Assembly (NCBI GenBank): GCA_028023455.1
Contig: JAQFVV010000013.1
Span: 7,840,411 to 7,904,410 of the forward strand
Length of the DNA stretch: 64,000 nucleotides
Direction of reading: 5' to 3'
From: Epiperipatus broadwayi
Taxonomy: Eukaryota; Onychophora; Udeonychophora; Euonychophora; Peripatidae
Positions 24,828-36,767 of this stretch are shown here, one piece after another (positions within the stretch are counted from its first letter, which is position 1; each line of letters begins with the position of its first letter). The notes beneath the pieces were generated by a model, which worked only from the letters and a program-made list of their open reading frames with translations, was not told the DNA's origin and ran no database searches. The position numbers were made by a program, and so were the translations under genes.

Positions 24828-27229
24828 CTAGAATAAAAGTTTAAAAAGGAATTGTAATATATAAATAAGTCACTTCGTTATAAATATGTAATTATTTAAA
24901 GCAATATTAACTTTTCATGCATCATCTAGATAATTTTCTAAACTTTTGTATGTTACTATACTGATTTTTTTTTAAAAATATCAATCTAGATAAGACAATA
25001 TTTTGAGTGTCAGCCTCATAAAATGCTCTTAAAACAATCAATGCTCCATTTCAATATTCCATTAATATATTAATGTTATTTTATTTAAATATTACTACAA
25101 TGATAATAAAATTTAAATAAAAATAATGTTATTGTGTTGGTGAAATATCACAAGGTATTTGATGACAGTGAGTCCAAAACATATATTGTGCACAGATTGA
25201 TTGATTTTTAATAATATGGTAAAATGTAAAAATTCAAAAAATCCTTTAGATGGATATATACTATAACAGCTCTGTTATATGGTACACAGCAACATATTTG
25301 GGTGTGTGCACATATATATAAAAAGTAAAGGAAAATACATAGACATAAATTTTAGTAGATATTTTCTAAATTTCCTGGTATAAAAATAATAAATAAAGGG
25401 TTAAATAACTCTGAATTTAAAATAGAAAAAGGTCTAAGTAAATTATTATTATTATTCTGATTTTGAAATTTAAAAACAAGCAGAGCTGGAAGAATGAAAT
25501 GATAAGATATAGATGAATTTATTCTGATATATAGCAATTTCAGAAGGAATGTTTAATTAAATCAGTTAATAGAATTTATGGGCATTTTAATTACACACTG
25601 AAATTTGTGACTTCAACTAAGAAGCCATTTTACATCAAATCATATATCTGGCTGACCATCATTCTGTATCTGTATGTATATATTTTTGTTAAAACCCTAA
25701 TTAAATTATCAACATTAATTTACACACACACATATTTATTGTACCGTCCATCGGTATCTTAGGGTTTATACGATTTACATGTTTCATATTTAGAGACCAA
25801 ATTACATTCGATTTGCTAATTCCCTCATTCAAATGTGTCAGATAATTTTATCAAGCGCAATTATTTGTCCTTGTCACACAACCTGCATAACGTAACTAAA
25901 CTTGAATAATAGTTGAGAGGAACCAGCTTTTAATTTATTTGAAAGGCACCAGAATTTTATACAAGAATCCACTGGCCTACCCTCTAGCTTTATTAGTTAC
26001 TATTATAACATTATTTGCTACACCTGGAGGATTGTATTTTCTAATACAGCATCAGAAATTTATTTGGTCAAGTAATAATTGTTGAATTAAATAAATTTAT
26101 TCTATTAATAACAAATTAAAATAGACATCAATGAAAGTTATATTCCTATGATTTATTGATTATAATTAAGATTATTTTAAAAACTAAACAGAGATAAATT
26201 TGAATAGCTATTAAACACTTGTTTTCTAAGATTCAGATTTTCCTCAGTCTGATTCAACATAGCATTTGCTATCTTGATAGTTCAGGAGAAAGTGATCACT
26301 TAAATTTATGTACTAAAGTTTCTTTTCAATAAGTTTAATTGTTCACATGTAGATTACCATGCATGGGGTTGTTAGTTCTGATAGGGATCCATTATGAACT
26401 CTTTTTACAGCTTATAGGTAGTCTGGGGTTCAAAGCTTTAGATAGGCAATGGCTTCACTCACAACATTATTACAACTTCAGAAAGGAAGAAAACATCAGC
26501 AAACAAACTTTTCTCTACTCATACATATTCCAAAGAGAGTAGTAGCTTGGTGAATTTTATATGACCTCACAAAGAAAACTAATTTATATCAAATAGCTAT
26601 TTCAGATCACATATAACACCAGGCAAAATGAAGATCTCAAACCATGACATATGATGTATTTTCTTTTTTATACTCACTGATTTTTAGTAGCCTACAATGC
26701 ACATCCTTTGACACCTATTAACTTTGATGAAATTTAATTTATAGTGTTTCAAAATCATCTTTTTTTTATTTCTTTAGTCACCATTCTTAATTATGGTGAA
26801 ACTATGATTTTAACTTTAAATATTTATAATTGTTTTGTGATAAGAATTTGTTGTCTTATCTTAGAAAAAAAAAATCCAAGTAATATTTTGTTATTCTCTT
26901 TATATCTTTTTAATTTCTTTAACTTAATATATATAAACTACATTGCCAAAAAAAAAAATACAATGAGATATTTAAAATGAAAAATATTGTTTTCTTTTTA
27001 GGAATTTCGTAATTTAAAATTCTAAATTGCTAATGCAACTTATACCAAAACAAATACAGTTCAATATCTCCACAGTCAACCACATGAATAAAATAGGTTT
27101 AACCTTTTTATTCTTAATAACCTTTAACTACTCAGTTAATTATACTAATACTGAATTACCATTTAGTCTTATTTAATAATGTACATCAGAGATCTTCAAG
27201 GTTTAAATCCAATCAAGCTATATGCTCAG
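24828..27229. other. AT-rich stretch, no supported gene
   Basis: Near 25925-25980 about 60 bp (TTTAATTTATTTGAAAGGCACCAGAAT region) is similar, roughly 70 percent, to 30385-30440 beyond the gypsy pol remnant, possibly marking remnants of one repeat on both sides. The other open frames in this stretch lack domain character. Confidence 0.4.
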
Positions 27230-27620
27230 ATAACTTGTTCTATAAGGCCTTAATGCCCTTGCATTGTATGTTTCTTTCTCTCCCCTTTCATTCATGAGAG
27301 TAAACATATTTGGGCCACTCTCTCTAACTATCTGATACAGTCCCTCATATAAATTCTGGAACTTCTTACAGATACCCTTCTCTGTTTGACTAACTGTGTT
27401 TACTCTAATCCAATCTTTGTTTCCTTTTCTGAAACTGTCAGTTTTTGGATCATTCCTATCTGTTCTAATAATGCTGCATGCCTTATCCTCAAGGTTGCCT
27501 TCCTCTGATCCATCTCTTTATCGATACATTTGGGGATGACTAGTAATTTGGCTTTGTATAGTCTTGGCATGGGTTATTGGAACTGTAGTTGAATAGATAC
27601 GAAACCTGTGGACTCATTCT
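27230..27620 (-). pseudogene. Ty3/gypsy integrase C-terminal remnant
   Basis: Minus-strand reading gives IRVNTVSQTEKGICKKFQNL, then YEGLYQIVRESGPN and GEKETYNARALRPY. This is the typical tail of animal Ty3/gypsy integrases, where a YEGPY..I block and a TYN...LRPY end close the protein. The tail is strikingly similar to the one left in the outer element at 58401-58562 (YEGPYKI, GEKGTYNASSLIPY), so the two elements belong to related lineages. Confidence 0.85.
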
Positions 27621-28190
27621 CTGTCCAGTTGATGTAATTAACCACCCATGACAAATATTTTACCCACTCCCTATGGTTCACTGATGTGTACACCCTAAAA
27701 AGTCATTTCAATTTTTTCATCAAGCTGATTCACACAGGTTTGACTGAGGAATATGACAATATGTGTTGTATTTCCATTCTTTCTATCCACTCTCTCCATT
27801 CAATCACTATGAAAGTAGTTCCGTGGTTAGATCAAACTACCCTTGGTTTACTTACTTTAGTGAAATGTTGCATCGCTAATATTTATATGGTGTTTCTTGC
27901 ATTAGTCTGGGACATAGGATATGCAAACACCCATTTTGAAAAACATAAACTACTAATATGTATCTCATCCTTTGAAACACAGGTAGTGGCCTGTAAAAAT
28001 CAATAGATAGCAGGCCATTGGGTTTCTTGGAAATTATGTACCCACATATAATCTGTTGGTGCATTTCGTCTTCTGGCACTGTTGACACCCTTTTAATGTG
28101 TTGGCTATCTGATACTGCATATCCAGCCAGTAAAATATTTTCAAGAGCCTTTATAATTTGCAAACCCCATATCACCCATATAGACAGTGG
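27621..28190 (-). pseudogene. Ty3/gypsy integrase core remnant
   Basis: In element order this holds an H2C2-like finger remnant (DEMHQQIICGYIISKKPNG), the start of the DDE core (LLSIDFYRPLP, first aspartate at the usual LxxxDxxGPLP site), a second aspartate region (RVV then SNHGTTFIV, where the family has SDHGTxF, so the aspartate reads as asparagine), and a downstream stretch HREWVKYLSWVVNYINWTEN with ESTGF. Frameshifts near 27.7-27.8 kb and the altered catalytic residue make it inactive. The plus-strand ORFs over it are shadows. Confidence 0.8.
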
Positions 28191-28429
28191 GTATATATAG
28201 TTAACTTATTTCATAAGCCCTTAGGCACTATCATTCTTCATGTTCCCTCCTTTATATCGTTAAGTACCACAACACTTCCTCTCTCAAACAATATCTTATT
28301 CCATTTTTTTCAGAGTAACTTTTCCTTGATCCATCTTCACTTTCTTCTCTGGTATCTGGAGTCTTGTTTATGTTTATCACCCAAGTGATTAAGTTCATCT
28401 TCAAGGGATGGGTCTATTTCCATGCTTAC

Positions 28430-28830
28430 CACTGTCAGACTTATGTCTTTCATCTGCAAATGGCTAGTGAACAATCATCTGCCACCACATTTTCTGTTCC
28501 CTTACAATATTGTATATAGTAGTTACATTCTTGAAGGAAAAGGCTCCAATGAATTAATCAACTATTGGTAAGATAGCTGTGGTTAAGGAACTCCAGACTT
28601 TGTGATAGTTCTATCATTTCTGAATGCCATACCATGGCCAATGCCTTTTTCTCTGTTACAGACTAATTGATTTCTAGCCCCCTTAAGGGTTTGCTAATAA
28701 AATAAATTACACCTTGACAACCATCTTCCTGATTTTGCAACAATACTGCACCTAACCCATATCTGCTGCTGTCCATTTGTACTATGAAAGGTTTTTTTAA
28801 GTCAAGGTAGACCGACATCACCTAGCTCAA
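28430..28830 (-). pseudogene. Ty3/gypsy RNase H remnant
   Basis: The minus strand reads FIVQMDSSRYGLGAVLLQNQ, the usual start of the gypsy RNase H domain with its first acidic residue (D of MDSS). Next come VIYFISKPLRG, EKKALAMVWHSEM and, at the end, YCKGTENVVADDCSLA, where the family ends in ENVVADALSR. The order and spacing are normal for RT-RNase H. At least one in-frame stop lies in the middle. Confidence 0.85.
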
Positions 28831-28849
28831 AATGGCTTCATGATTGTAC

Positions 28850-29580
28850 ATCCATTCCCATGGAGTATTTTTCTGTAATAGCTACAGTAAAGGTCCCATA
28901 TCTGTTACAAAGTTCTAGTAAAATTTACTATAAATATTATATAGCCCTAGGAATGACCCAACCTGTCCTATTGACCTAGTGACTGAGAATTCTCTAATAG
29001 CTTGTATTTTATCAGAATGGGCTTAATTCCTTTTTTGTAAATTAATTTGAATGCTCTAGTCCTGCATTCTTGTAAAAACATTTGGAGATGGTCTTATGTG
29101 CTCCATTGGGCTTTTAGATGCAATGATGACATTATCCATATAACTGGTAATCAAACTCTATTTCCAGAGATAGTACTCTATCCAGACACTTCAACAACTC
29201 TGTCCCACTGTTTTTTAAACCAAATGGCATTCTGTTAAACTGGTAAAATATACTGCTATATCTGAAAGTTGTATACTTGCAGTCTGTTGGGTGTAGTTTG
29301 ATCTGCCAATAACTGGCAGTCAGATCTAACATTGAAAAATTTTTTTATTGCAGAACCTGTTCAATAAATTCATTTATAGGTGGAAGAACATTCTGATCAG
29401 ACCAGGTAATCCTATTCAACTGTCTAGCATCTAAGCATAGTCTTATTGACCCATCATTTTTTACTATCACTAATGGGTTGTTATATTGTGATGATCCCTT
29501 CATTATGATCTTCCATTCCTCCATTTGTGACAATTGTTTTTCAACCTCTGTTCTATACTGATGAAGCACTGGATAAGATC
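28850..29580 (-). pseudogene. Ty3/gypsy reverse transcriptase remnant
   Basis: Blocks in order on the minus strand: NPLVIVKNDGSIRLCLDARQ (palm entry, about 29360-29480), LDLTASYWQIKLHP (the D of the first catalytic motif, about 29290-29330), FYQFNRMPFGLKNSG (about 29220-29260), and a decayed YVDD region (YQLYG, then a shift, then DNVIIASK, about 29110-29150). The FLGLYNIYSKF block (about 28930) precedes RNase H. Frameshifts and stops make it defective. Confidence 0.9.
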
Positions 29581-29859
29581 ATGCCTGATATGGTATGCCA
29601 TCAGTAATCTTAATTCAGTGTTTATACCCCTTAATTATCCCTGGCCCTATCCAAAAAATTTGTGCTATATCTCTCTAATAATTCTTTCAATGTCTTTTCA
29701 TATTCCCTTTTATCTGTTTTCCCCTTGTTCCATATTTCTGTTTGTGCCCTCTCTGTCTTATGTTGGATGCTACATACTTCTCTAGGAAATGTTCTTTCTT
29801 TTGAACTAAACTTGACTACTTCTCTTTCACATGTGATATTGCCTTCTTTATAGTTGATT

Positions 29860-30190
29860 AGGCACTCTGTTTGTTCATAAAGTCTAATCCTAATATTACA
29901 TCATGTAAGAGTCCTTTCAAAATCAGCAAAACAAGTTGGATATCTCTCCCACTTGTACTCACACTTGTTTCATCTCTAGTTGGGCTTTTTTATTATTGGC
30001 CAATGTTACTAGGGTTTTCCTTACTGGCAGAGTTTAAGCATCAGGGGCTTGTTGCATCATGTATCCATATATAGTCTCAGACATGACTGATATTTGACAA
30101 CCAGAGTCAAGCATCACATGCGCTTCAATATTATTAATCCATAATGTAGTTTTTGGGCATTCTTGAAATGCAAAATTTGTCTCCCTATAC
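29860..30190 (-). pseudogene. Ty3/gypsy aspartic protease remnant
   Basis: VMLDSGCQISVMSETIYGYM at about 30050-30120 (minus strand) carries the retropepsin DSG active-site triad; family members usually have DTG or DSG followed by QxSxxS. It sits just upstream of the RT in element order, as expected for pol. The segment after it is broken by several stops. No Gag is recognisable further upstream (30.2-31.2 kb). Confidence 0.8.
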
Positions 30191-31685
30191 CATTCACAAA
30201 TCAGATTGTAAATTTCATAGATATATTTAGGCCTTCTATTTTACACTCTAGAAAGTGCAAGTTAATTAAACTATCAAAAAAGAATATTTGGTACATGTAG
30301 GAATTCGAATATTTTAAAAACATAGTTATTATTTCTTATTAACTGACCTAATATTTTATTACAATGCAAATTGCATGGAATCAGTTTTTTAATTTATTTA
30401 AGAAGGCACCAGAATCCATAGACTCACTGATCTATTACATATTATAAATTAAGAAGCAAAAAAGGTAAAAAGATTGGGATTTACTTTTCTTGTCAATTAA
30501 TGTTATATGAATTTTCCCCAGGATTCAGTATTTACAAGAACATTGGTAAAGGTAATTTCTACAATTTTCTAAACTTAATAATAAAATTTAATTAAGTAAA
30601 ATTAAGCAAGCACAATGAAAAGTTGATATTAATGTCAAATATTTTATTACACTCAATTAAAATATTTAAATGGCAAATTATTAATAAAACTGGAAAGAAC
30701 ATACAATCACCCATTCTCATAATTAGGTTTAATAACTAAAACAATTTAACAATTAATGTTCACTTCTTTTATAAGTTTCTTTGAGAAGACTGTAGCTGAG
30801 GGTTCCTTGAGTAATATAATGAATGTCTCTGTTGGTAGTACATTATAAGCTTTTAGTTTAGATTAGTTTTCAAAGCTTTAATTAGTCTACAATTAGGGTA
30901 TGAATAATAGTAGCTTACCAGTAAGTTTTGCAAATTCATGTAGATTGTAGCATACATGTATTTCTTGAGTAGAAAGAGCTCATGGTAAGTTAACTTGCCG
31001 ACATTTTTATGTTTCTAATCTGCATTAAGGCTGGATTCAAAGGCTTTTTGGAGTGACCTCTTTACAATGAAAGATGTCCACAAATGCTCTGATTTACCCT
31101 CTGCATAATGAATTAGTTCAGCATAGAATGTCCCTGGATACTTCGCAATCCAGGACCAACCAAAAGAAAGACAGACAACACCTTGCTTGAAGCTATTTTC
31201 TTTTTAAGGTCTCAACCAGTTTTCAGATTTCTGTGCATACATTCTTATCTTTTGTTTTATTATAAGGCAAGTTTTGTAATCTTGTACAATTATTATTATT
31301 TTTTAGTTACAGTCTCTGAGAGAATATTTCTGCCATCTTTAATTAGCATAATGTCTTCCTTTTATTTATCTGGATAAAGAATCTGCATGCATTTACATTC
31401 TTTCCAATTTTAACTTTAATTATATTAAATAGATAATATCAACACGAATAACTTTTATTGCACTTATCAAAAAATAAATTCTACTAATTAAAAAAAACTA
31501 AATCGTGTCTTTTGAATGATCTTTAACTTTTACTTTTTTTTTAGCATTTCAATATTACAATTGCCAAAACACTCATAAAATATACATATTTTAATACTGT
31601 TCAATGTGTGTGTATATATATATATATATAACAGTAATGGTGGGATGGGAAACTACTCAGGAATGTTTAAAATTTTAATAAAAAT
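30191..31685. other. AT-rich stretch, no supported gene
   Basis: If the pol remnant ever had a gag or an LTR on this side, it is not recognisable. A TGGTGCC motif (minus strand, about 30405) in an otherwise unrelated context resembles the first bases of the outer element's PBS, but its extension does not match. A GT/AT microsatellite lies at about 31607-31630. Confidence 0.35.
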
Positions 31686-31689
31686 AATA

Positions 31690-32196
31690 TCTAAGTATTG
31701 CTTTCAATCGGGTCGATCATAATTGTAGAACTACAATAAAATATATAAATAAATATATATACATTAAAACTAAATATGCCATTATATAATAATACAATGC
31801 ATGAGTCTTTCTTGTTTATTGCATTGATATTATTTGCTATAAACCATGCCTCTTTATATTTTCTTTTTTGATCACTATATTCTGCACAAACAACATCAAT
31901 ATTAATAAGATCAAAATTATATCCAGATTTAATTTCATGTTCCAAAAATATATTTAACATTAGAGTTTGTTTTGGCATGTTTTTATAAATATTTATGTTA
32001 TGCTAATTTTGTAGCAAAACTGGCATGAGATTCTTCATAATAAATTGCATTGCATTTGGGTTCATTACATTTAATTTTATAAACTATTTATAGAGATTGG
32101 TTTGGAGATAATTTATCTTTACTATTGTTTAGAATTTGATTAAGATTAGATGTTCTAAAACTGATATTATAATCATTTGAACAACCCTTAAAAGAT
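31690..32196 (-). pseudogene. Penelope-like GIY-YIG endonuclease remnant, minus copy
   Basis: Minus-strand reading from about 32160 gives LNQILNNSKDKLSPNQSL, then VYKIKCNEPKCNAIYYEESH, then a basic SFATKLA-HKYL stretch. The open part (31691-31978) follows with LEHEIKSGYNFDLINIDVVC. The VYKI and IYY blocks with the CxxxxC between them and the downstream HKY are the layout of the GIY-YIG nuclease at the C terminus of Penelope-like elements. The glycine of YIG is E here (YYE), and stops separate the blocks. No Penelope RT was found nearby. Confidence 0.7.
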
Positions 32197-32204
32197 AAAA
32201 ACAA

Positions 32205-32550
32205 TTTGTTCAAACAATTATAATATCAGTTTCAGAACACTTAATCTTAATCAAATTTTAAACAATACTAAAGATAAATTATCTCCAAACCAATCTCTAT
32301 AAATAGTTTATAAAAGTAAATGGTCTTTTAAGGATGAAAACAATTTGTCCAAATGATTATATCAGTTTTAGAATGTCTCCTAATCTTAATCAAATATTAA
32401 ACAATACTAAAGTTAAATTATCTACAAATCAATCTTTATAAATAGTTTATAAAATTAAAAGTAATGAATCAAACTGTGATGCAATTTATTATGGAAAATC
32501 TCATTCCAATTATGCTATGAGATTAACACAACATAAATATTTATATAAAC
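32205..32550 (+). pseudogene. Penelope-like GIY-YIG remnant, plus copy, part 1
   Basis: The plus strand repeats the minus copy in inverted orientation, with an internal duplication of about 120 bp (AAACAATTTGTCCAAATGAT unit). It gives VYKI, then CDAIYYGKSHSNYAMRLTQH and KYLYK, including the YYG that the minus copy lacks. It is interrupted at about 32550 by a foldback insertion and resumes at 33407. Stops are present. Confidence 0.7.
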
Positions 32551-33406
32551 TATGAAACATCACATGATTATCATTCTTTATGCTTTCACGAGTTGTTTAC
32601 ACAGAGGCAAACCACTCAGTGCAAGCCAGATTAATCAATGGCTGAAGGAAGTTTGGTGCATAAAATCCCTATCTAGTGTCTAATCATCCAATATCCCCAG
32701 AATAGTTTCTAGCTTGTGACTTTCATCAGTAAGGAGTCTTGGATCTGAGAACACTGTACCTAGATCTTAGGATCTAATGCAACCCTCCAGCAAAACTTTT
32801 TATCTTATTAGCTAACTATAAAGTCTTCTCACTGATGAAAGCCACAAGCTAGCAACTATTCTGGAGATATTGGATGAGTAGGCACTAGATATGGTTTTTT
32901 CACAAACCTTCCTGCATTTCACTAATTTACTCTGGCTTGTACTGAGTGGCACTACTGTATGGAGAGTTTTGCCTCTGTATAAACAGCTTGTGTAGGCATA
33001 AAGAATGTTGATCATGTGATGTTTAGTGATTTAATACCAATCCTGCCCAATAGAATTATGATGACTTTGGTTATTAAAAAAACCAAAGATACCAAAAAGT
33101 ATGGATGCTAAACTGAATTTGGATCTATACAACTATACAAGCAAACAAGCTTGAATTGAAAACATTATTGTATTTTCATTTTGGATTCAAAGTTGTATAG
33201 TTAGCTAATAAGGTAAAAGGATGCTCCTGGAAGATTGCATTAGATCCTAGTTCTCTACTGATGAAAGCCACAAGCTAGAAATTAGTCTGGGGATATTGGA
33301 TGAATAGGCACTAGATAGGGATTTTATGCACAAACATTCCTGCATTCATTGATTACTCTGGTTTGCACTGAGTGGTGCTATTGTATGGAGAGTTTTGCCT
33401 CTGTGT
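32551..33406. mobile_element. Foldback insertion in the Penelope-like remnant
   Basis: Arms at about 32555-32800 and 32815-33035 are reverse complements (ends AACATCACATGAT and ATCATGTGATGTTT). A further arm-like copy at about 33190-33405 repeats the second arm. The host sequence on both sides shares TAAATATTTATAT (about 32533-32545 and 33406-33418), a candidate target duplication of about 13 bp, although it is AT-rich. The Penelope reading frame resumes after it. Same family as 14720-14940 and 15099-15417. Confidence 0.7.
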
Positions 33407-33650
33407 AAATATTTATATGAATGTGCTAAACAGACACTAATCTTAAATCTATATTTCAGGAACATGAAATTAAATTTGGACATAATTTTGATCCTATTAA
33501 TATAGATGTTGTTTGTACATAATGATTGAAAAAGAAAATATAAAGAAGTATGGTTTATACCAAATAATATCAATACAATAAACAAGAAAGACTCATACAT
33601 TACATTATCACATAAATGGCATATTTAATTTTAATATGTTGTAAAGGGTA
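33407..33650 (+). pseudogene. Penelope-like GIY-YIG remnant, plus copy, part 2
   Basis: Plus-strand reading gives QEHEIKFGHNFDPINIDVVC, near-identical to the LEHEIKSGYNFDLINIDVVC of the minus copy, so it is the continuation of the copy broken at 32550. Stops follow. The minus-strand ORF here is a shadow. Confidence 0.7.
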
Positions 33651-35555
33651 GCTTACAATGCAAATACTCCTAATAAGATTGGCCTACTTATTGAACCCAA
33701 TCCATTTGGAATTTGCATTAATAATGGGAAGATTATTTGTTTATTATTATTACATATATACATGTACAACACATATATATTTATTTAGAGTGAATTAGGG
33801 AATGCATAATAAATTATTATTTTATAATAATTTTAATACGACCAATATTTGAGAAAGTAATATTGTATATGTATATAAACTATTTGATTAATAAACTGTA
33901 ATGTATATATATATATATTTTAATTTAAAATTGAATTAATTTATAATCAAATGACTTAGGGATAGCCTGAGGTCAAGTTAGGTGGCCGTGTGTGAAAATA
34001 AAACTGATTTTATTATTTTATTTTTTATCTGTAATAAATGAAATGTATTTAAACAATAGGCAGTTAAAAATCTCAGCATTTAAGGACATCAACGCATGAA
34101 CTGTATAAAAACAGAAACTTTTTACAAATCGTTCTTCTTGTCGATTTGTTTTTTCTTTTATTTGAATCATAGATATTTTTAAAAGTCAAATACTGTAACT
34201 TAAATTTTGCCAAAGTCAGAAGAAAGAAAGTGAGAAGTAAAAAGTAAGAATAATTTATAAATTTTGAAATAATTAAATCATGTTTTGAAAGTTGTTGGAG
34301 TAATTTTTAATATTTTAAATCTTTTCAAAAAGAAAAACGAAAATTAAGTCTGCTGAAAATAGGAAGCAAAAAAAAAATGAAATAATTCTTTTAATACATA
34401 TATGATTCTATATTATATAACATGAATTTATGATTACAGATAATTATTGAATTGTAATTTAAGATGAATATGGGCTAAAGCAAAACATGCTATTGTGCAT
34501 GTTATTTCCTAACAGTTGCATTAAACCTCTATTTATTTATTTTTCTACTTTATTGTAAATCACACAAGAAGATGCCTGCAGTCCAAAGTAAACAAGCATT
34601 GGAATATTTAAAGATGAATCAGTTAAGGATCAAGGTGTTCACCATACACAACTACAGGAGGCACCATTGTACCCATCTATCCTTGCCTAGGAAAATGATT
34701 CGATGAGTCAAACTGCTTTTGGAGAACAACATGCCCAACTATTAACTACTACTTCTATTAGGATGATTTTTATGAACTTTGTTCCAACTCCAATTTTTAA
34801 TCAAGAAATTAATATTGTAAATTTTTGTTTGATTTTTATTATCTATGTTGTATTTTTCCACTCTGATGCTAAAAGCCTCATTTTTCAGAATTAGCAAAGA
34901 AGAAATGGGGGGATTATTGACTTAAATATTTTTTTTTATTGCAAATAAAATTTAGGTTAACCTGGCATCTGGTTATCCACGTAAATAGTAAGGTAAGATT
35001 CTCTACATTTATTTTTATAGATTAAATTGCAACACTTGATATAGAATACATATTATATGTTTTCTTTTGTTGATTGACTAATCAACTAGTATTAATTTCT
35101 ATATCTATTATATATATAAATTGGGGGGAACTTAAATTAAATAGATTGTTAAAATCAGTAAATATATAATTTAGCTAGCCAGCATCTCAATCATCTTAAA
35201 TTACTAAAGTTTACTTTTCTATATAATTATGATTTGTAAAGAATGAGTGACATAGATGTATTTCTACCATGGGGTATAAGGGTTGGATCTGGAGAATTAT
35301 TAGTTAATAAAATGGTAGAAGTTCACATGTGACACATGTATATATTATTTATTTATTTTTTATCATTACTATTGTTATTATACTTTATGTTATTTATCAT
35401 TGTTAATAAATGTTTAAGAGTTTATATTATTCTGGTCTCTTGTTTATTGAGTTGTCCTGACATGCCACAGTTTATAAACAATTATGCATGCACACACATG
35501 TATTTTTCTTGTCATATAAAAGTTGTAAAGTAAAACAAATATAATAAATGCTAGT
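33651..35555. other. AT-rich stretch, no assigned gene
   Basis: The least AT-rich patch is 34570-34760. It contains a short open frame starting MPAVQSKQALEYLKMNQLRI and ending after 43 residues. It might be an exon, but no convincing donor or known domain supports it. Confidence 0.35.
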
Positions 35556-36020
35556 TGTAACCTATATATAGGTGCAGGAGTTACTGTGTGTATCTGTCCA
35601 TACCTGTTAAGGGAGTCAAAAGCAATATTCTCTCTGGGCTTTATTATTATGGCATAACGGAATCGGAAAGGGGTGAAAGTGGATGAACTAACCTAAATTG
35701 CATTTGATATTATTAAATAGGGATAGGGCTAGTCAATTAAAGTGCATGCAATCATTGGTTAAGCATTTCATCAGATTTTCATTAGCATTCTACATGAAGA
35801 TCCAAAGTCTGACCGTAGTTAGATGCAACTTTTTCCCCTTCCAAGCCTGGTAGGTCTCTGCAGACTGGGTCATCAAAGGCAATAAATTAGGGCACAATAA
35901 GTCATAGTCTCAAGATTTTGCTACATCTGCATAGTATCACAGTCCGCAGGTTATTTTCCCATCTGTTACATCTTGTGTGTGGGCAAGTGCGAATCCAGGC
36001 GTAGTCGACCGTCCATTACA
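35556..36020. repeat. GC-richer island with LTR-like or SINE-like ends
   Basis: It starts TGTAACCTATATATAGG and ends GTCCATTACA and is clearly richer in G+C than its surroundings. TGT...ACA ends suggest a small LTR, but the flanking tetranucleotides (TAGT, ATAT) do not match. GGTGCAGGAGTTACTGTGTG near the start weakly resembles the head of SINEs known from cephalopods. No coding frame. The identity is unresolved. Confidence 0.3.
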
Positions 36021-36648
36021 ATATATATTTATTTTTATATTTCACTATAGTTCTATGATTATGACCAACCTGGTCGAAAGCAATGCTTAGATAGTATTTT
36101 ATTAAAATTTTAAACTTTCCTGAATAGTTCTTCATTATTATTATTATTATATTCAAATTAAGGAAAAAAATTTTTTTATTAAATATATATATATAGGAAC
36201 TGTTTTTATAAAGTAGTTAAAGTTTTCTAATTATTTTAACAATAGAATATAGTATGATTAAAGCAAGTGATTGTTTTTTAAAAGAAGTTTTATATTTCAA
36301 TGTTATTAGAAGAATGATGAATTATTTATATTTTATGTATCAACACTATTATTAAGAAAAAGAGTAAATTATTTAAATTCTTGCAAAAGATATTGGCATT
36401 TTCGATAATATTATTCATGCTATTGATCTAAAATTACAAAAAAAATCTACATTTTTGGATGTTAATAACGTTTAATATTTCTGATTCTGGGCAACTATAC
36501 CTATAACAATATTATATAATGACTGATAACTTTAAAAATAGACTGATTAGAACAGATATTATTAATTTATAGAGCAAAATTAGATAAATATGTATGTGTG
36601 TGTAATACTTTTTATAATGATGCTTATAATTCATAAATTATCATTTAC
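36021..36648. other. AT-rich stretch
   Basis: A TTA microsatellite lies at about 36134-36150. A fragment near 36420-36470 reading KKSTFLDV on the plus strand vaguely resembles a Penelope RT block, but it is too short to claim. Confidence 0.35.
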
Positions 36649-36767
36649 TTTATATTACAAAACCATGGCTGTGACATCCTTGTATTCCATGTTGTTTCTG
36701 TTTTGAACTGAGTTATTTGTTCCAATAACCAATCAAGCAAGTCATGAAATTCCTTACATGAAAACAC
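36649..36767 (-). CDS. Candidate host exon, unknown protein
   Basis: Minus-strand segment bounded by an acceptor with a T-rich tract (TTTTTTACTAG) and a donor (AAA then GTAAATGA). It stays open for 39 codons, reading VFSCKEFHDLLDWLLEQITQ, then FKTETTWNT. The amphipathic helix with DWLLEQI is the kind of sequence seen in spectrin-like or other helical-repeat proteins, but no family is assigned. It is on the same strand as the exons at 24.5-24.8 kb; whether they are one gene cannot be told. It could be chance. Confidence 0.35.

Noticed and set aside
25925-30440. Similar 60-bp segments on both sides of the gypsy pol remnant as its LTRs
   Set aside because: About 70 percent similarity over 60 bp only, not at TG...CA ends and without a target duplication; not enough to call LTRs.
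34567-34702. Exon-like patch starting MPAVQSKQALEYLKMNQLRI
   Set aside because: A passable acceptor precedes it, but the frame closes after 43 codons and no convincing donor or homology is visible.
36420-36560. Possible Penelope RT block (KKSTFLDV)
   Set aside because: Too short and out of any continuous frame; AT-rich chance similarity cannot be excluded.
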